Shown here one piece after another: positions 53,785 through 64,000 of a DNA stretch of 64,000 nt. Within the stretch, counting starts at the first letter, position 1. The number at the start of each line of letters is the position of its first letter. A program made the translations under genes and the position numbers. The DNA is from Desulfofalx alkaliphila DSM 12257 (GTDB lineage: Bacteria > Bacillota > Desulfotomaculia > Desulfotomaculales > Desulfohalotomaculaceae). The notes beneath the pieces were generated by a model. That model saw nothing but the letters and a program-made list of their open reading frames with translations, was not told where the DNA came from and did no database searches. Where the stretch lies: positions 1 to 64,000 of the forward strand of contig NZ_JONT01000013.1 in assembly GCF_000711975.1 (NCBI RefSeq), given 5' to 3'.

Positions 53785-55057
53785 GGGCGGAGAACTTGTC
53801 AACACGGAAAAATGCCTATTGGAAAGAGTGGATGTATTGGTAGACAATGGCATCATTGCTGCCATTGGCAAGGATTTACCTGCAAGTGGTGCCCAGGTGG
53901 TAAATGCCAAGGGCAAATTGGTTTGCCCCGGCTTAATAGATATGCATGTGCACCTACGGGAACCGGGTTATGAAGCTAAGGAGACCATAGCCAGCGGAAC
54001 AAGGGCGGCGGCAAGGGGCGGTTTTACTGCGGTGGCCTGTATGCCTAACACTAACCCGGTAGCTGACAATGCTTCGGTGGTGCGCTATATTTTAGAACGG
54101 GCGGCGGCGGAAGGTCTTGTCAGGGTATATCCCGTGGCGGCCATCACTAAAGGTTCTAAGGGACAGGAACTGACTGAAATGGCTGATTTAAAGGAGGCAG
54201 GGGCCGTTGCCTTATCTGATGACGGCCTGCCGGTGACTGATGCCGGAGTAATGCGCCGGGCCATGCAATACGCCAGTATGCTGGATTTAACCATCATACC
54301 TCACTGTGAAGAAAAAAGCTTGGTGGATAAGGGTGTGATGAATGAAGGGTACTACAGTACTGTACTGGGCCTGCCCGGTATACCAGCCGCTGCGGAAGAG
54401 GTGATGGTGGCCAGGGACCTTATTTTAGCTGAAAACACCGGCTGTGCTGTGCATATAGCACATGTGAGCACCGCCGGCTCGGTGGAACTTGTGCGGCGGG
54501 CTAAGGAAAAGGGTATCAAGGTAACCTGTGAGGTGGCCCCCCATCATTTTACACTTACCGATCAATCGGTTACAGGTTATGATACAGCCACCAAGGTAAA
54601 CCCACCCCTGAGGACGTCGGCGGATGTGGAGGCTATAAAACAGGGATTGGCAGACGGCACCATTGATGTTATCGCCACTGACCACGCGCCGCACACCGTT
54701 GAGGAAAAAATGGTGGAGTACCAGTATGCCCCCTTTGGGCTGGTTGGTTTAGAAACGGCGGTGGGTTTGGTATTTACTGAGCTGGTGGAAACGGGGGTGT
54801 TGACCTCAGCCCAGGCTATAGCAAAACTCAGTTTAAATGCCGCTAAGGTGCTGGGTGTTCCCGGGGGAATACTGGCAGAGGGAGAAAGAGCCGATATTAC
54901 AATAATAGATCCAAAGGCCCAGGAAGAAGTAAACCCCGATAATTTTGCAAGCAAGGGAAGGAACACTCCCTTTGCAGGCCGCCTCTTAAGGGGGGTACCC
55001 CTCATGACGGTGGTTGGCGGAAGGATTGTAATGCAAGATAGACGGGTGATGTCATAG
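53768..55057 (+). CDS. pyrC: Dihydroorotase
   Basis: Cyclises carbamoyl-aspartate to dihydroorotate. The 429-residue amidohydrolase has the zinc motif [20 protein letters not shown], further metal ligands in [15 protein letters not shown] and ATDHAPHT, of the class I Bacillus type. The start is TTG 53768 with AGGAGGGG upstream, inside the last codons of pyrB, so translation is coupled. Length and motifs are complete. Confidence 0.95.
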   Translation: MKLLIKGGELVNTEKCLLERVDVLVDNGIIAAIGKDLPASGAQVVNAKGKLVCPGLIDMHVHLREPGYEAKETIASGTRAAARGGFTAVACMPNTNPVADNASVVRYILERAAAEGLVRVYPVAAITKGSKGQELTEMADLKEAGAVALSDDGLPVTDAGVMRRAMQYASMLDLTIIPHCEEKSLVDKGVMNEGYYSTVLGLPGIPAAAEEVMVARDLILAENTGCAVHIAHVSTAGSVELVRRAKEKGIKVTCEVAPHHFTLTDQSVTGYDTATKVNPPLRTSADVEAIKQGLADGTIDVIATDHAPHTVEEKMVEYQYAPFGLVGLETAVGLVFTELVETGVLTSAQAIAKLSLNAAKVLGVPGGILAEGERADITIIDPKAQEEVNPDNFASKGRNTPFAGRLLRGVPLMTVVGGRIVMQDRRVMS

Positions 55058-55105
55058 CAGGGCATAGTTACTATGACTTTGGATAAACAAACGGAGGTCT
55101 AAAGT

Positions 55106-56170
55106 ATGCAAGCACTGCTGGTTTTGGAAGACGGTTCAGTATTTAAAGGTAGGGCCTTTGGGGCCACCGGTGAGAGCTGGGGTGAAATAGTGTTTAACAC
55201 TGCCATGACCGGTTATCAAGAGATTTTAACTGACCCGTCCTACTGCGGTCAAATTGTGGTGATGACTTACCCGCTGGCTGGCAACAGCGGTTTTGATAAA
55301 GACAGTATAGAAAAGAAAGACTCCTTTGTGCGCGGTTTTGTGGTGCGTGAAAAATGTGATCAGCCCAGCAATTGGCGTTCCGGCGGCAGTCTAGATGAAT
55401 TTTTGACCCGCAAGGAAGTGGTGGGTATTTCGGACCTTGATACCCGGGCCTTGGCTAAGGTAATAAGGGATAAAGGAACCATGCGGGCGATTATCAGTAC
55501 CGTAGAAGGTGATCCGGCGGTGCTGTTGGAAAAAATAAAGGGGTTGCCGGATCTTACCGGACAAAGATTTGTAGAAGAGGTGGCCGCCAAAGAGATATAT
55601 ACTGTGCCGGGCAGTGGGCCCAGGGTGGCGGTAATTGATTTTGGCTCCAAACAAAGTATTGTGCAGCAGTTATCTAAAAGGGCCTGTGAGGTGGTGGTGG
55701 TACCGCCTACCGCCACAGCCGAGGATATATTGGGGTTAAATGCCGCCGGTATAATACTGTCCAATGGTCCGGGGGACCCTGTGAATGTACCCTTTGCTGT
55801 GGAAACAGTAAAAGAAGTGGCAGGTAAATTACCCATCTTTGGCATCGGCCTGGGCCACCAGGTACTTGGGCTGGCCCTGGGGGCTAAAACCTATAAATTA
55901 AAGTTCGGTCACCGGGGTGCCAATCACCCGGTGAAGGATTTGGAGTCCGGCCGAGTATTTATTACTTCTCAAAATCACGGTTTTGTAATAGATGCAGATT
56001 CACTGCCCCCAGAGGTGACTATATCCCACCTCAACCTAAACGATAACACCGTGGAGGGCATAAAACATAAAATTTTCCCAATCAGTTCCGTTCAATATCA
56101 TCCCGAAGGTGCACCCGGTCCGGAGGATTGCATATATTTGTATGACGAGTTTGTAAAAAAATGCAGTTAA
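55106..56170 (+). CDS. carA: Carbamoyl-phosphate synthase small subunit with Gly at the catalytic Cys position
   Basis: The 354-residue small subunit that normally hydrolyses glutamine and passes ammonia to CarB. The N-terminal CarA domain (TAMTGYQEILTDPSYCGQIV) and the class I amidotransferase domain (about 173-354) are complete. The nucleophile elbow, usually G-I-C-L-G-H-Q, here reads GIGLGHQ: residue 248 is Gly (codon GGC at 55847-55849) instead of Cys (TGC/TGT). The other two triad residues are present (H332 and E334 in VQYHPEG). Without the Cys, glutamine cannot be hydrolysed, so the enzyme should use free ammonia. A sequencing error (one base) must be excluded. Confidence 0.94.
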   Translation: MQALLVLEDGSVFKGRAFGATGESWGEIVFNTAMTGYQEILTDPSYCGQIVVMTYPLAGNSGFDKDSIEKKDSFVRGFVVREKCDQPSNWRSGGSLDEFLTRKEVVGISDLDTRALAKVIRDKGTMRAIISTVEGDPAVLLEKIKGLPDLTGQRFVEEVAAKEIYTVPGSGPRVAVIDFGSKQSIVQQLSKRACEVVVVPPTATAEDILGLNAAGIILSNGPGDPVNVPFAVETVKEVAGKLPIFGIGLGHQVLGLALGAKTYKLKFGHRGANHPVKDLESGRVFITSQNHGFVIDADSLPPEVTISHLNLNDNTVEGIKHKIFPISSVQYHPEGAPGPEDCIYLYDEFVKKCS

Positions 56171-56187
56171 TGAAAGGATGAGTGCCT

Positions 56188-59100
56188 ATGCCGTTACGAA
56201 CTGACATAAAAAAAGTGCTGGTTATCGGTTCCGGCCCCATTGTAATTGGGCAGGCAGCGGAGTTTGACTATGCCGGCACCCAAGCCTGCCGTGCATTAAA
56301 GGAAGAGGGCTTAGAAGTGGTGCTAATTAACTCTAACCCCGCCACCATTATGACCGATGCTAACATGGCAGATAAAATATATATAGAACCCATTACTCTG
56401 GACTTTGTTACCCGGGTAATAGAACAAGAGAAGCCCCATGGCCTGCTGCCCACCCTCGGGGGACAGGTGGGCCTAAATATGGCCATGCAATTGGCCGATA
56501 GCGGTATTTTGGAAAAGAACGGGGTAAAATTACTGGGCACTCAATTATTAGCCATTAAAAAAGCCGAAGACCGGGAAATGTTTCGGGATATGATGGATGA
56601 GCTTGACCAGCCTGTTCCCGAGAGCACCATTGTGGACTCTTTGGATGCAGCGGTAGATTTTGCCGAAGAAGTGGGATTTCCCCTCATTGTCCGCCCTGCC
56701 TATACCTTGGGGGGCACCGGCGGCGGTATAGTTAATAATCTGGCTGAATTAAAGTCCACCGCAGTGCGGGGGCTAAAGCACAGCTTAATTGGGCAAATTC
56801 TCATCGAGCGCAGTGTATCGGGCTGGAAAGAAATTGAGTATGAGGTAATCAGGGACGGTGCTGACAACTGTATCACCGTTTGCAATATGGAAAACATCGA
56901 TCCCGTTGGAGTGCATACCGGTGACAGCATAGTGGTGGCCCCCAGCCAAACCTTGACTGACAAACAGCATCAGATGCTGCGCTCTGCGGCGCTAAAAATA
57001 ATCCGTGCTTTAAAAATAGAGGGCGGATGTAACGTACAGTATGCCCTTGATCCCCATAGTGACCAATATTATGTAATTGAAGTAAACCCCAGGGTCAGTC
57101 GTTCTTCTGCCCTGGCCTCAAAAGCCACCGGCTATCCAATAGCCAAGGTGGCAGCTAAAATTGCCATTGGCTTAACCCTGGATGAAATCGTAAACTCCGT
57201 AACCGGTAAAACCTATGCCTGCTTTGAGCCCACCCTTGATTACGTGGTGGTGAAATTTCCCCGGTGGCCCTTTGACAAATTCGAAAGTGCAGACCGTAAA
57301 TTAGGCACCCAAATGAAGGCCACCGGAGAGGTGATGGCCATTGACCGCACCTTTGAGGCGGCTTTACAAAAGGCCGTTCGTTCCCTTGAAATAGGGGTGA
57401 CGGATTTACAACTGCCGGGCCTTGAACAATTGAACGATGAACAACTGCTGGCAAAAATGATGCAGGTTGATGACCAAAGGCTTTTTGTCCTGGCCGAGGC
57501 GCTGCGCCGGGGCAAGTCAGTAGACAGTATAAACCGCCTTACCAAGGTGGATAAGTGGTTTTTAAATGCCATTAACAATATAATACAGATGGAAGAAACA
57601 ATAAAAGAACTGGTGGCCAAGGGACAGCCTTTAAATAAGGAGTTGCTCCTTAAGGCTAAGAGGTTGGGCATTGCAGACCAAAGGCTGGCTGATTTAACAG
57701 GCATGTCACTGCAACAATTTAGGAAATGGCGTGCGGAACAGGGGGTGACACCGACCTATAAAATGGTGGATACCTGTGCGGCTGAGTTTGAGGCCAGCAC
57801 CCCCTATTATTACTCCACCTATGAAGGGGAAGATGAGGTTAAACCGAGCCGCCGGAAAAAAGTGGTGGTGCTGGGTTCAGGCCCCATACGCATTGGCCAG
57901 GGCATTGAGTTTGACTATTGTTCGGTGCACTCGGTCTGGGCGCTGCAGCAAGAAGGCATTGAAGCCATCACCATAAACAACAACCCGGAAACGGTGAGCA
58001 CCGATTTTGACACCTCTGACCGCTTGTATTTTGAGCCCTTGGTGCCGGAAGATGTGCTTAACATACTAGAAAAAGAAAAGCCCGATGGCGTAATTGTGCA
58101 ATTTGGCGGCCAAACCGCCATTAATTTGGCTCGGCCCCTGTTGGATGCCGGTTATAATATTTTGGGCACTGCCGTCGATGATATAGATGCTGCTGAAGAC
58201 AGGGAAAGATTTGATAAGCTGCTCACCGAATTAGATATTCCTAAACCCCCGGGCCGCACTGCCTTTTCCGTTGAAGAAGCCGATCAAATAGCAAAGGAAA
58301 TAGGCTTTCCGGTACTGGTGCGCCCGTCCTACGTGCTGGGGGGGCGGGCAATGGAAATAGTCTATAACCGCGAAGATCTGTTAAACTATATGGCCACTGC
58401 GGTGAAGGTAACCCCGGAACACCCTGTGCTGGTAGATAAGTACCTGCTGGGCCAAGAATTGGAAGTGGATGCCATCAGCGACGGGGAAACGGTGCTGATT
58501 CCCGGTATTATGGAGCATGTGGAGCGAGCAGGGGTCCATTCAGGGGACAGTATTGCGGTCTTTCCTCCCCAAAGCATTCGCTACCGGATTAAAAGTATAA
58601 TTGCTGAATATACCACCAGGCTGGCCAAAAGGCTTAAGGTAAAGGGTATTATTAACATTCAGTACGTACTCCACAACGGTAAAGTATATGTATTGGAAGT
58701 AAACCCCCGTTCCAGCCGTACCGTACCCTTCATGAGCAAGGTTACCGGTATAAACATGATTAATCTGGCCACCCAGTGTGCCCTGGGCAAGAAATTAACT
58801 GCCATGGGTTACAAGGGGGGATTGGCGCCGGAAACAAAGGTGGTGGCCGTTAAGGCCCCGGTCTTTTCCTTTGCCAAACTGCTGGATGTTGACGTCACCT
58901 TGGGGCCGGAAATGAAGTCCACCGGTGAGGTGATGGGTGTAGACTACAAATACAACTTGGCCTTGTACAAGGCGCTGGTGGCTGCAGGAAGCAGTTTTCC
59001 TGAACAGGGCAATGTCTTAATCACTGTGGCCGACAAGGATAAAGCAGAGGCTTTGGCTGTGGCCAGGGAATTGGCAGAACAGGGTTACGGCATAGGTGCC

Positions 59101-59430
59101 ACTGCCGGCACCGCCGCCTATCTGAAAAAATATGGCATAGAGGCCAAAGAAGTAAATAAAATTGGTTTGGGCACACCGGATATTGCAGACCTGATCAGGG
59201 AAGGGCAAATTCACCTGGTTATTAACACCCTAACCAAGGGTAAAGAACCCGAGCGGGACGGTTTCCGCATTCGCCGGGCTGCGGTGGAGCATGGTATACC
59301 CTGTTTAACTTCGTTGGACACCACCTGGGCACTGCTTGAAGTGTTGCGCAATATTAAAGAAGGTGGTAATGTCAGTTTGGTGCCTGTGCAGCATTATTTA
59401 AACAAGGGAGAAAAGATGGTTACTGCCTAG
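56188..59430 (+). CDS. carB: Carbamoyl-phosphate synthase large subunit
   Basis: The 1080-residue synthetase subunit makes carbamoyl phosphate from bicarbonate, ammonia and 2 ATP. It has the expected tandem ATP-grasp halves: an N-half starting [21 protein letters not shown] and a C-half starting [21 protein letters not shown] near 552, with an oligomerisation domain between and a C-terminal allosteric MGS-like domain (about 935-1080, with [12 protein letters not shown]). ATG 56188 has AAAGGATG upstream; GTG 56182 is an alternative. Full length and apparently intact, so ammonia-dependent activity is expected even with the changed CarA. Confidence 0.97.
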   Translation: MPLRTDIKKVLVIGSGPIVIGQAAEFDYAGTQACRALKEEGLEVVLINSNPATIMTDANMADKIYIEPITLDFVTRVIEQEKPHGLLPTLGGQVGLNMAMQLADSGILEKNGVKLLGTQLLAIKKAEDREMFRDMMDELDQPVPESTIVDSLDAAVDFAEEVGFPLIVRPAYTLGGTGGGIVNNLAELKSTAVRGLKHSLIGQILIERSVSGWKEIEYEVIRDGADNCITVCNMENIDPVGVHTGDSIVVAPSQTLTDKQHQMLRSAALKIIRALKIEGGCNVQYALDPHSDQYYVIEVNPRVSRSSALASKATGYPIAKVAAKIAIGLTLDEIVNSVTGKTYACFEPTLDYVVVKFPRWPFDKFESADRKLGTQMKATGEVMAIDRTFEAALQKAVRSLEIGVTDLQLPGLEQLNDEQLLAKMMQVDDQRLFVLAEALRRGKSVDSINRLTKVDKWFLNAINNIIQMEETIKELVAKGQPLNKELLLKAKRLGIADQRLADLTGMSLQQFRKWRAEQGVTPTYKMVDTCAAEFEASTPYYYSTYEGEDEVKPSRRKKVVVLGSGPIRIGQGIEFDYCSVHSVWALQQEGIEAITINNNPETVSTDFDTSDRLYFEPLVPEDVLNILEKEKPDGVIVQFGGQTAINLARPLLDAGYNILGTAVDDIDAAEDRERFDKLLTELDIPKPPGRTAFSVEEADQIAKEIGFPVLVRPSYVLGGRAMEIVYNREDLLNYMATAVKVTPEHPVLVDKYLLGQELEVDAISDGETVLIPGIMEHVERAGVHSGDSIAVFPPQSIRYRIKSIIAEYTTRLAKRLKVKGIINIQYVLHNGKVYVLEVNPRSSRTVPFMSKVTGINMINLATQCALGKKLTAMGYKGGLAPETKVVAVKAPVFSFAKLLDVDVTLGPEMKSTGEVMGVDYKYNLALYKALVAAGSSFPEQGNVLITVADKDKAEALAVARELAEQGYGIGATAGTAAYLKKYGIEAKEVNKIGLGTPDIADLIREGQIHLVINTLTKGKEPERDGFRIRRAAVEHGIPCLTSLDTTWALLEVLRNIKEGGNVSLVPVQHYLNKGEKMVTA

Positions 59431-59469
59431 GCCATAACCATTATTATAACTGTAGAAGGGGCAGGTAAG

Positions 59470-60273
59470 ATGTTGCTTATTAATGCTGACCTTATAAGTC
59501 AGTCACAATGTTCCAAGGGATATTATTTGCTAGAGTTTTATGCTCCCCAGCTGGCAAAGCTCACCCAACCGGGCCAGTTTGTACATGTAAAGTGCAGCGA
59601 CAGCACAGACCCGCTGCTCAGGCGGCCCATTTCTATCCACCGGGTAAACCGGGAAAAGGGTACCGTTAGCTTGCTGTACCGGGTGGTGGGCAAGGGTACG
59701 CTGTTACTTTCCCAACTGCAAGCCGGCCAAAGGCTCAGTGTAATGGGGCCGCTGGGTAAAGGGTTTAAACTGCCCGAAAAGGGCCGGAGGGTGGCCGTGG
59801 TTGCCGGCGGCATCGGTATAGCACCGCTGTATTTATTGATAAAGGAATTGCTTGATTTGGGTTTTGAGCCGGAAGTATTTATCGGTGCCCGCAATGCCGA
59901 CCACCTGCCGGTTGTTGAGGATATCCGGGCAATGGGGCTGGAGGTAAAGGTGGCCACCGACGACGGAGACCTTGGTCACCGGGGTCCAATAACCCAATTA
60001 CTTAACCGGACCATAGAAAATAAGGGGCAGGGGTGTTTTGATATCATCTACACCTGTGGCCCGGTGCCCATGATGAAAGCAGTGGCTAAAATAGCGGAAC
60101 AAAATGGCATTGTAGCCCAGGTATCGCTGGAAGAAAAGATGGGTTGTGGGGTGGGTGCCTGTCTGGCCTGCACCTGCAAGGTAAAGATTGCCGGAGACCG
60201 GGCGGTCACCTTAAAGCGGGTGTGTGCAGACGGCCCTGTATTTGATGCCGGGGAGGTGGTGTGGGATGACTAG
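59470..60273 (+). CDS. pyrK: Dihydroorotate dehydrogenase electron-transfer subunit
   Basis: PyrK carries FAD and a [2Fe-2S] cluster and links the class 1B dihydroorotate dehydrogenase to NAD+. The 267-residue protein has the FAD-binding RRPISIHRV, the NAD-binding [15 protein letters not shown], and the cluster cysteines in [15 protein letters not shown] plus VCADGPVF. Its 3' end overlaps pyrD (ATG 60266 before TAG 60271-60273). The start is ATG 59470 behind AGAAGGGGC. Confidence 0.95.
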   Translation: MLLINADLISQSQCSKGYYLLEFYAPQLAKLTQPGQFVHVKCSDSTDPLLRRPISIHRVNREKGTVSLLYRVVGKGTLLLSQLQAGQRLSVMGPLGKGFKLPEKGRRVAVVAGGIGIAPLYLLIKELLDLGFEPEVFIGARNADHLPVVEDIRAMGLEVKVATDDGDLGHRGPITQLLNRTIENKGQGCFDIIYTCGPVPMMKAVAKIAEQNGIVAQVSLEEKMGCGVGACLACTCKVKIAGDRAVTLKRVCADGPVFDAGEVVWDD

Positions 60274-61189
60274 CAGCGGCCTAAATATGTCAGTTAACAT
60301 CGGCGGCATTAAAATGAAAAATCCGGTCACCACAGCCTCGGGAACCTTTGGTTTTGGACCGGAATACAGCCCCTATGTGGATATCAACCGATTGGGAGCC
60401 GTGGTGGTAAAGGGCACCACCTTAAAGCCCCGCTTGGGAAATGCCACCCCCCGGATAGTGGAGACACCTTCGGGAATATTAAACTCCATTGGTTTGCAAA
60501 ACCCCGGTGTTGATTACCTTGTGGAGCATTACGTTCCCTATTTTAAGTCTTTACAGGTGCCGGTAATAGTTAATATATCGGGGGATACGGTGGAGGATTA
60601 TGCCAAGGTGGCAGAAAAACTGGACGCTGCCGGCGGTGTGGCCGGTTTAGAAGTGAATATATCATGCCCTAACGTAAAAAAAGGCGGAATGGCCTTCGGC
60701 AGCCATCCTTCAATGGCTGCAGAGGTCACCGCCGCTGTAAGAGCAGCCACCGACTTGCCGGTGATAGTGAAGCTGTCGCCCAATGTAACGGATATAACAG
60801 CGGTGGCCGAGGCAGTTGCAAAAGCCGGGGCAGATGCCCTGTCCTTGATTAACACCTTGCTGGGCATGGCCATCGATATTGACAAAGGCCGCCCGGTGCT
60901 GGGCAATGTGATGGGGGGCTTATCCGGGCCGGCGGTGAAACCGGTGGCGGTGCGTGCCGTTTGGCAGGTATACAAGGCGGTGCAATTGCCCATCATTGGC
61001 ATGGGTGGAATTGCAAATGCTGCAGATGCCATAGAATTTATTTTAGCCGGCGCAAGTGCTGTGGCGGTGGGTACCGCCAACTTTGCAAACCCCCGGGCCA
61101 CTGTGGATATAATAGAGGGAATTGAGCGGTATATGAAAGAAAAGGGTATTAGGGATATTAACAGGCTGGTTGGGGCGGCCCACGGCTAA
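60266..61189 (+). CDS. pyrD: Dihydroorotate dehydrogenase, class 1B catalytic subunit
   Basis: Oxidises dihydroorotate to orotate using FMN, with electrons passing through PyrK to NAD+. The 307-residue protein has [12 protein letters not shown], the catalytic-cysteine motif [16 protein letters not shown] (a cysteine is the base in class 1), and the FMN-binding [32 protein letters not shown] 60266 lies in GGGAGG...GGATG context and overlaps the pyrK end; an in-frame start at 60224 is inside pyrK. Confidence 0.95.
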   Translation: MTSSGLNMSVNIGGIKMKNPVTTASGTFGFGPEYSPYVDINRLGAVVVKGTTLKPRLGNATPRIVETPSGILNSIGLQNPGVDYLVEHYVPYFKSLQVPVIVNISGDTVEDYAKVAEKLDAAGGVAGLEVNISCPNVKKGGMAFGSHPSMAAEVTAAVRAATDLPVIVKLSPNVTDITAVAEAVAKAGADALSLINTLLGMAIDIDKGRPVLGNVMGGLSGPAVKPVAVRAVWQVYKAVQLPIIGMGGIANAADAIEFILAGASAVAVGTANFANPRATVDIIEGIERYMKEKGIRDINRLVGAAHG

Positions 61190-61214
61190 TTTCAATGACA
61201 TAAGGGGGTTTGTT

Positions 61215-61946
61215 ATGGGTAAGGAAAAGCTCATTGTGGCTTTAGATGTGGACTCGTTGGACAAGGCCTTGGCTTTAGTGGACAAACTGGCTCCCCATGT
61301 GGGAATGTTTAAAGTGGGCATGGAACTCTTTAATGCCGAAGGTCCCCAAGCGGTGCGGGCCATAAGAGAGCGGGGCGGCAAGGTGTTTTTGGACTTAAAA
61401 ATGCATGATATTCCCACCACAGTGGCCAAAGCAGCCCGGGTGCTGACCAGGCACGGTGCGTCGATAATTAACCTTCATGCCGGCGGCGGCCTGGCCATGA
61501 TGCAGGCGGCCGCCCAGGCAGTAGAAGAGGAAGCCGGGGCCTTGGGTATAGAATGTCCCTTGGTGATTGCGGTAACTGTACTTACCAGCATGGATCAATC
61601 TGCCATGAACAATCAGCTGAACATTCCCGGCACTGTGGAAGAGCAGGTGGTGCATTGGGCCAAACTGGCTCAGCAGGCGGGCTTACAGGGAGTTGTGGCC
61701 TCGCCCTTAGAAATTGAATCTATTAGGGCAGCATGCGGCCATGATTTTTCCATCGTCACCCCAGGCATCAGACCGGCCGGAGTAAAGAAGGACGACCAAC
61801 ATAGAATAATGACACCTGCCAAGGCCATAGAGCGGGGCGCATCATATTTGGTAGTCGGGCGGCCCATCACCGCCGCCGATAACCCGGTGGATGCGGCAAG
61901 GTCAATAGTTGAAGAAATTACAAGGGTTAGTGGGGGAGTAAAATAA
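61215..61946 (+). CDS. pyrF: Orotidine 5'-phosphate decarboxylase
   Basis: The last step to UMP. The 243-residue TIM-barrel protein has LIVALDVDSLDKAL, the catalytic FLDLKMHDIPTTV (D-x-K-x2-D), VTVLTSMD and VTPGIRPAG. AAGGGGG precedes ATG 61215; a longer in-frame ORF from 61170 overlaps the pyrD end and is not supported by an SD. Its TAA overlaps the pyrE ATG (TAATG). Confidence 0.96.
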   Translation: MGKEKLIVALDVDSLDKALALVDKLAPHVGMFKVGMELFNAEGPQAVRAIRERGGKVFLDLKMHDIPTTVAKAARVLTRHGASIINLHAGGGLAMMQAAAQAVEEEAGALGIECPLVIAVTVLTSMDQSAMNNQLNIPGTVEEQVVHWAKLAQQAGLQGVVASPLEIESIRAACGHDFSIVTPGIRPAGVKKDDQHRIMTPAKAIERGASYLVVGRPITAADNPVDAARSIVEEITRVSGGVK

Positions 61947-62518
61947 TGTTAAATCAACAAGAGATTATTGATATATTTCAGCAAACCAATGCCATGCTGG
62001 AGGGCCATTTTCGTCTGACATCGGGTATGCACAGCAATCAATATTTTCAATGTGCCCAGGTCTTGCAATACCCCAATCATTGTGAAAAGCTATGCCGGGA
62101 ATTGGCACGCCGCTTTGACGGGGTGCAAATAGACACCGTCATTGGCCCGGCCATGGGCGGCATATTGGTGTCTTATGAGCTGGCCCGGGCCTTGGGAGTA
62201 AGAAATATTTTTGCCGAGAGAGAAAATGGAAAAATGACCCTGCGGCGGGGTTTTTCCATTAAGCCCGGTGAAAAGGTGCTGGTGGCCGAAGACGTTATCA
62301 CCACCGGCGGCTCTGTCCGTGAAGTAATGGATGTGGTGAGAAGTCTAGGTGGGGAAGTGGTGGGTGTTGCGGTGCTGGTAAACCGCAGCGGAGGCAAGGC
62401 CCATCTGGGAGTACAAACAGAGGCTTTGATAACCACCTCGGTGGTTACATATCAGCCCGACAACTGCCCCCTTTGCAAACAGGGCATTCCGGTGGTTAAA
62501 CCGGGAAGCAGAAAATAG
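61946..62518 (+). CDS. pyrE: Orotate phosphoribosyltransferase
   Basis: Converts orotate and PRPP to OMP. The 190-residue protein has the PRPP-binding motif VLVAEDVITTGGSVREVM, the catalytic-loop region RENGKMTLRRGF, and VIGPAMGGILVSYELAR. A C-terminal CPLCKQG motif resembles a half zinc knuckle seen in some PyrE. ATG 61946 is coupled to pyrF by a 1-base overlap. It ends the pyr operon. Confidence 0.96.
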   Translation: MLNQQEIIDIFQQTNAMLEGHFRLTSGMHSNQYFQCAQVLQYPNHCEKLCRELARRFDGVQIDTVIGPAMGGILVSYELARALGVRNIFAERENGKMTLRRGFSIKPGEKVLVAEDVITTGGSVREVMDVVRSLGGEVVGVAVLVNRSGGKAHLGVQTEALITTSVVTYQPDNCPLCKQGIPVVKPGSRK

Positions 62519-62532
62519 TTATCAATAAAAGA

Positions 62533-62566
62533 GGGCGCGAGCATATCAGCAATCGCGCCCTTTTTT
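62533..62566. terminator. Terminator of the pyr operon
   Basis: GGGCGCGA (62533-62540) pairs with TCGCGCCC (62553-62560), followed by six T's. The opposite strand also ends near it (rqcH gene stop at 62565). Confidence 0.93.
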
Positions 62567-64000
62567 ACTGTATTAATCTTGCCACAAGCCCTTCATCGGG
62601 ATTTACCCTTATTGTTTGCTGGTTGTCATAGATCACCATACCCGGTTTGGCACCGCTTGGTTTGCGCACATGCTTGATGTAGGTATAATCCACTGGTACG
62701 CTGCCGGACTGCCTGGCTTTGCTGTGATATGCCGCCAGTATTGCCGCCTCCTCCAAGGTAGAAGTTGGTACGGTGCGACCCTCGGTGCGTATCACCACAT
62801 GGGAGCCGGGGATATCCTTGGTGTGCAGCCACAAATCATGGGACTGGGCGGTGCGCAGAGTTAAATAATCATTTTGGCGGTTGTTTTTACCCACCAAAAT
62901 GGTAAATCCGTCACTGGAGGTATAGGCCAGCGGTTGGGGTTTATCCAGCCCTTTTCTGTCTTTTTTCTTATGGTCTCTTTTGGCTTTTATATAACCTTGG
63001 GAAATCAACTCTGTTTCTATTTCTTCCAGTTGAGATAGGTTTGTGGCTTGCAGTATGGCCGTTTCGATGCTTTCTAAATAATTTAGCTCCTGTTGGGCTT
63101 GTTTCAGTTGCTCTTGCACCGCTTTCAAGGTGTTTTTAGATTTAACATATTTTTTAAAATAATATTGGGCGTTTTCTGAAGGAGTCTTTTGGGGATCAAG
63201 GTCAATTGTTACTTTTGTCAATTCAGGATGATAAAAGTTTTCTAATCTGACCTGATTCATTCCTTTTGTCAGCTGATACATGTAAGCCGTCAACAATTCC
63301 CCAAATATACGAAAATCGTCGCCCCGGCCGGCCTCTTTAAGACTTTTTTGGTACAGGGGCAATTTCTTTTTCAACCTAGCAAGGTCCTTGCCAATAACTG
63401 CCTGTAAAGACTGGGCTTTAGAATATTTAAGCTGTAAGTGCTCTTTTTTGGCATAAAATTGGTCTAATACTTCGTTCATTGACCCCCCTTGCATTTCATA
63501 TCCGGCAAATTGCGTCAGTTCAAAGGCTGCAAAGTCCACCGGTTTACCATTTTCATCATAAACCGCCGTGGGATTGAATTTTCCCCCTTCTATACCGGAA
63601 GTGATGCTGTTAAAGTGATTCCAAAGCAGGCGCAGCTCATATTCACCACAGTGATTAAGGGTGGTGTTAGGGGATAAACCACAGCGATATACTATTTCGC
63701 TGCACATACGGGGTGAAAAACCGTTAAAAGAATTTAATAAAATATCCTTTAGCCTCATGTCTAGGTCTGCAGTGGTGATAATGTCAAAGAACCTATCCTC
63801 ATTAAGATTTATCGGATGTACCTTTCCTTGATCAGGGGGCGGCAAGTAATCTCTGCCGGGCAATACCTCTCGATGCCTGCTTACCCCATGGGAGTAACGT
63901 TTAATACCGTCAATAATTACCTTGCTTTCCTTGTCCAAAAGAATAATGTTACTGTGCTTGCCCATAATTTCCACCACAAGGGTTTTAACGGCGGGCCTTC
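62565..64000 (-). CDS. rqcH: NFACT-family protein RqcH (partial, 5' end outside)
   Basis: RqcH (formerly FbpA-like fibronectin-binding protein) binds the obstructed 50S subunit and adds C-terminal alanine tails that mark stalled peptides for degradation. About 478 residues are visible, from VVEIMGKHSNIILLD to the C-terminal NFACT-R domain (HDLWLHTKDIPGSHVVI and KPGMVIYD). A coiled coil spans about 200-320 of the visible part. The reading frame is open to the window edge, so the N-terminus and start lie beyond 64000. The frame encodes RPAVKTLVVEIM at the edge, consistent with an NFACT-N domain. Confidence 0.93.
   Translation of the reverse strand, partial: RPAVKTLVVEIMGKHSNIILLDKESKVIIDGIKRYSHGVSRHREVLPGRDYLPPPDQGKVHPINLNEDRFFDIITTADLDMRLKDILLNSFNGFSPRMCSEIVYRCGLSPNTTLNHCGEYELRLLWNHFNSITSGIEGGKFNPTAVYDENGKPVDFAAFELTQFAGYEMQGGSMNEVLDQFYAKKEHLQLKYSKAQSLQAVIGKDLARLKKKLPLYQKSLKEAGRGDDFRIFGELLTAYMYQLTKGMNQVRLENFYHPELTKVTIDLDPQKTPSENAQYYFKKYVKSKNTLKAVQEQLKQAQQELNYLESIETAILQATNLSQLEEIETELISQGYIKAKRDHKKKDRKGLDKPQPLAYTSSDGFTILVGKNNRQNDYLTLRTAQSHDLWLHTKDIPGSHVVIRTEGRTVPTSTLEEAAILAAYHSKARQSGSVPVDYTYIKHVRKPSGAKPGMVIYDNQQTIRVNPDEGLVARLIQ

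Overview
The window looks like chromosomal DNA of an anaerobic, endospore-forming Firmicute close to the Desulfotomaculum/Peptococcaceae group. The evidence is sporulation genes (yunB, bofC-like, spoIID-like, yqhV), an NAD-linked [FeFe]-hydrogenase operon, a ComA-type sulfolactate gene, Gram-positive RNA control (T-box leaders, an L20-type infC leader, two PyrR attenuators), consensus sigma-A promoters and strong SD sequences. Base composition looks mid-40s % G+C by eye (not computed). The assignment is inference from gene content.

Layout. 1-351 is the tail of an ISLre2-type transposase. 408-4094 holds a T-box-controlled thrS, then infC-rpmI-rplT behind its own promoter and leader. 4153-12692 carries a SpoU-type rRNA methyltransferase, an orphan zinc-binding lipoprotein, a 30-residue YqzL-like protein inside the leader of pheS-pheT, then zapA, polX and a 3-methyladenine DNA glycosylase. 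12725-18595 is a NIF3-like gene, a double-domain U32 gene and mutS2. 18636-22132 (minus) has azlCD and a class A penicillin-binding protein. 22362-24323 has tyrS and yunB. 24362-30205 (minus) has a sodium-symporter gene with a tiny metS-like partner and the hydCBA hydrogenase operon.

From 30785 come nadE, yebC and bofC, then ruvCAB, queH, a DUF2905 gene, spoIID-like, queA, tgt, yajC, an HD-domain gene, secD, secF, an ACT protein and its UPF0210 partner. 45158-45950 is a gene-poor gap with a decayed acetyltransferase. DUF5665, yteA-like, lspA and rluD-like genes follow, then minus-strand DUF441, comA and an MFS transporter, and yqhV on the plus strand. 51909-62566 is a complete pyrimidine operon, pyrR-pyrB-pyrC-carA-carB-pyrK-pyrD-pyrF-pyrE, with a PyrR-type attenuator before pyrR and another before pyrB. 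The window ends inside an rqcH/NFACT gene on the minus strand.

Most of this is conserved housekeeping DNA, and I found no CRISPR array, prophage, tRNA or rRNA gene, and no defence island. The most notable points are: CarA has glycine where the catalytic glutaminase cysteine should be, which predicts an ammonia-dependent carbamoyl-phosphate synthetase; the hydrogenase flavoprotein subunit ends before the usual C-terminal ferredoxin domain; infC appears to start at AUC; a 30-codon gene sits inside a T-box-like pheST leader; and at least ten genes appear to use TTG starts.
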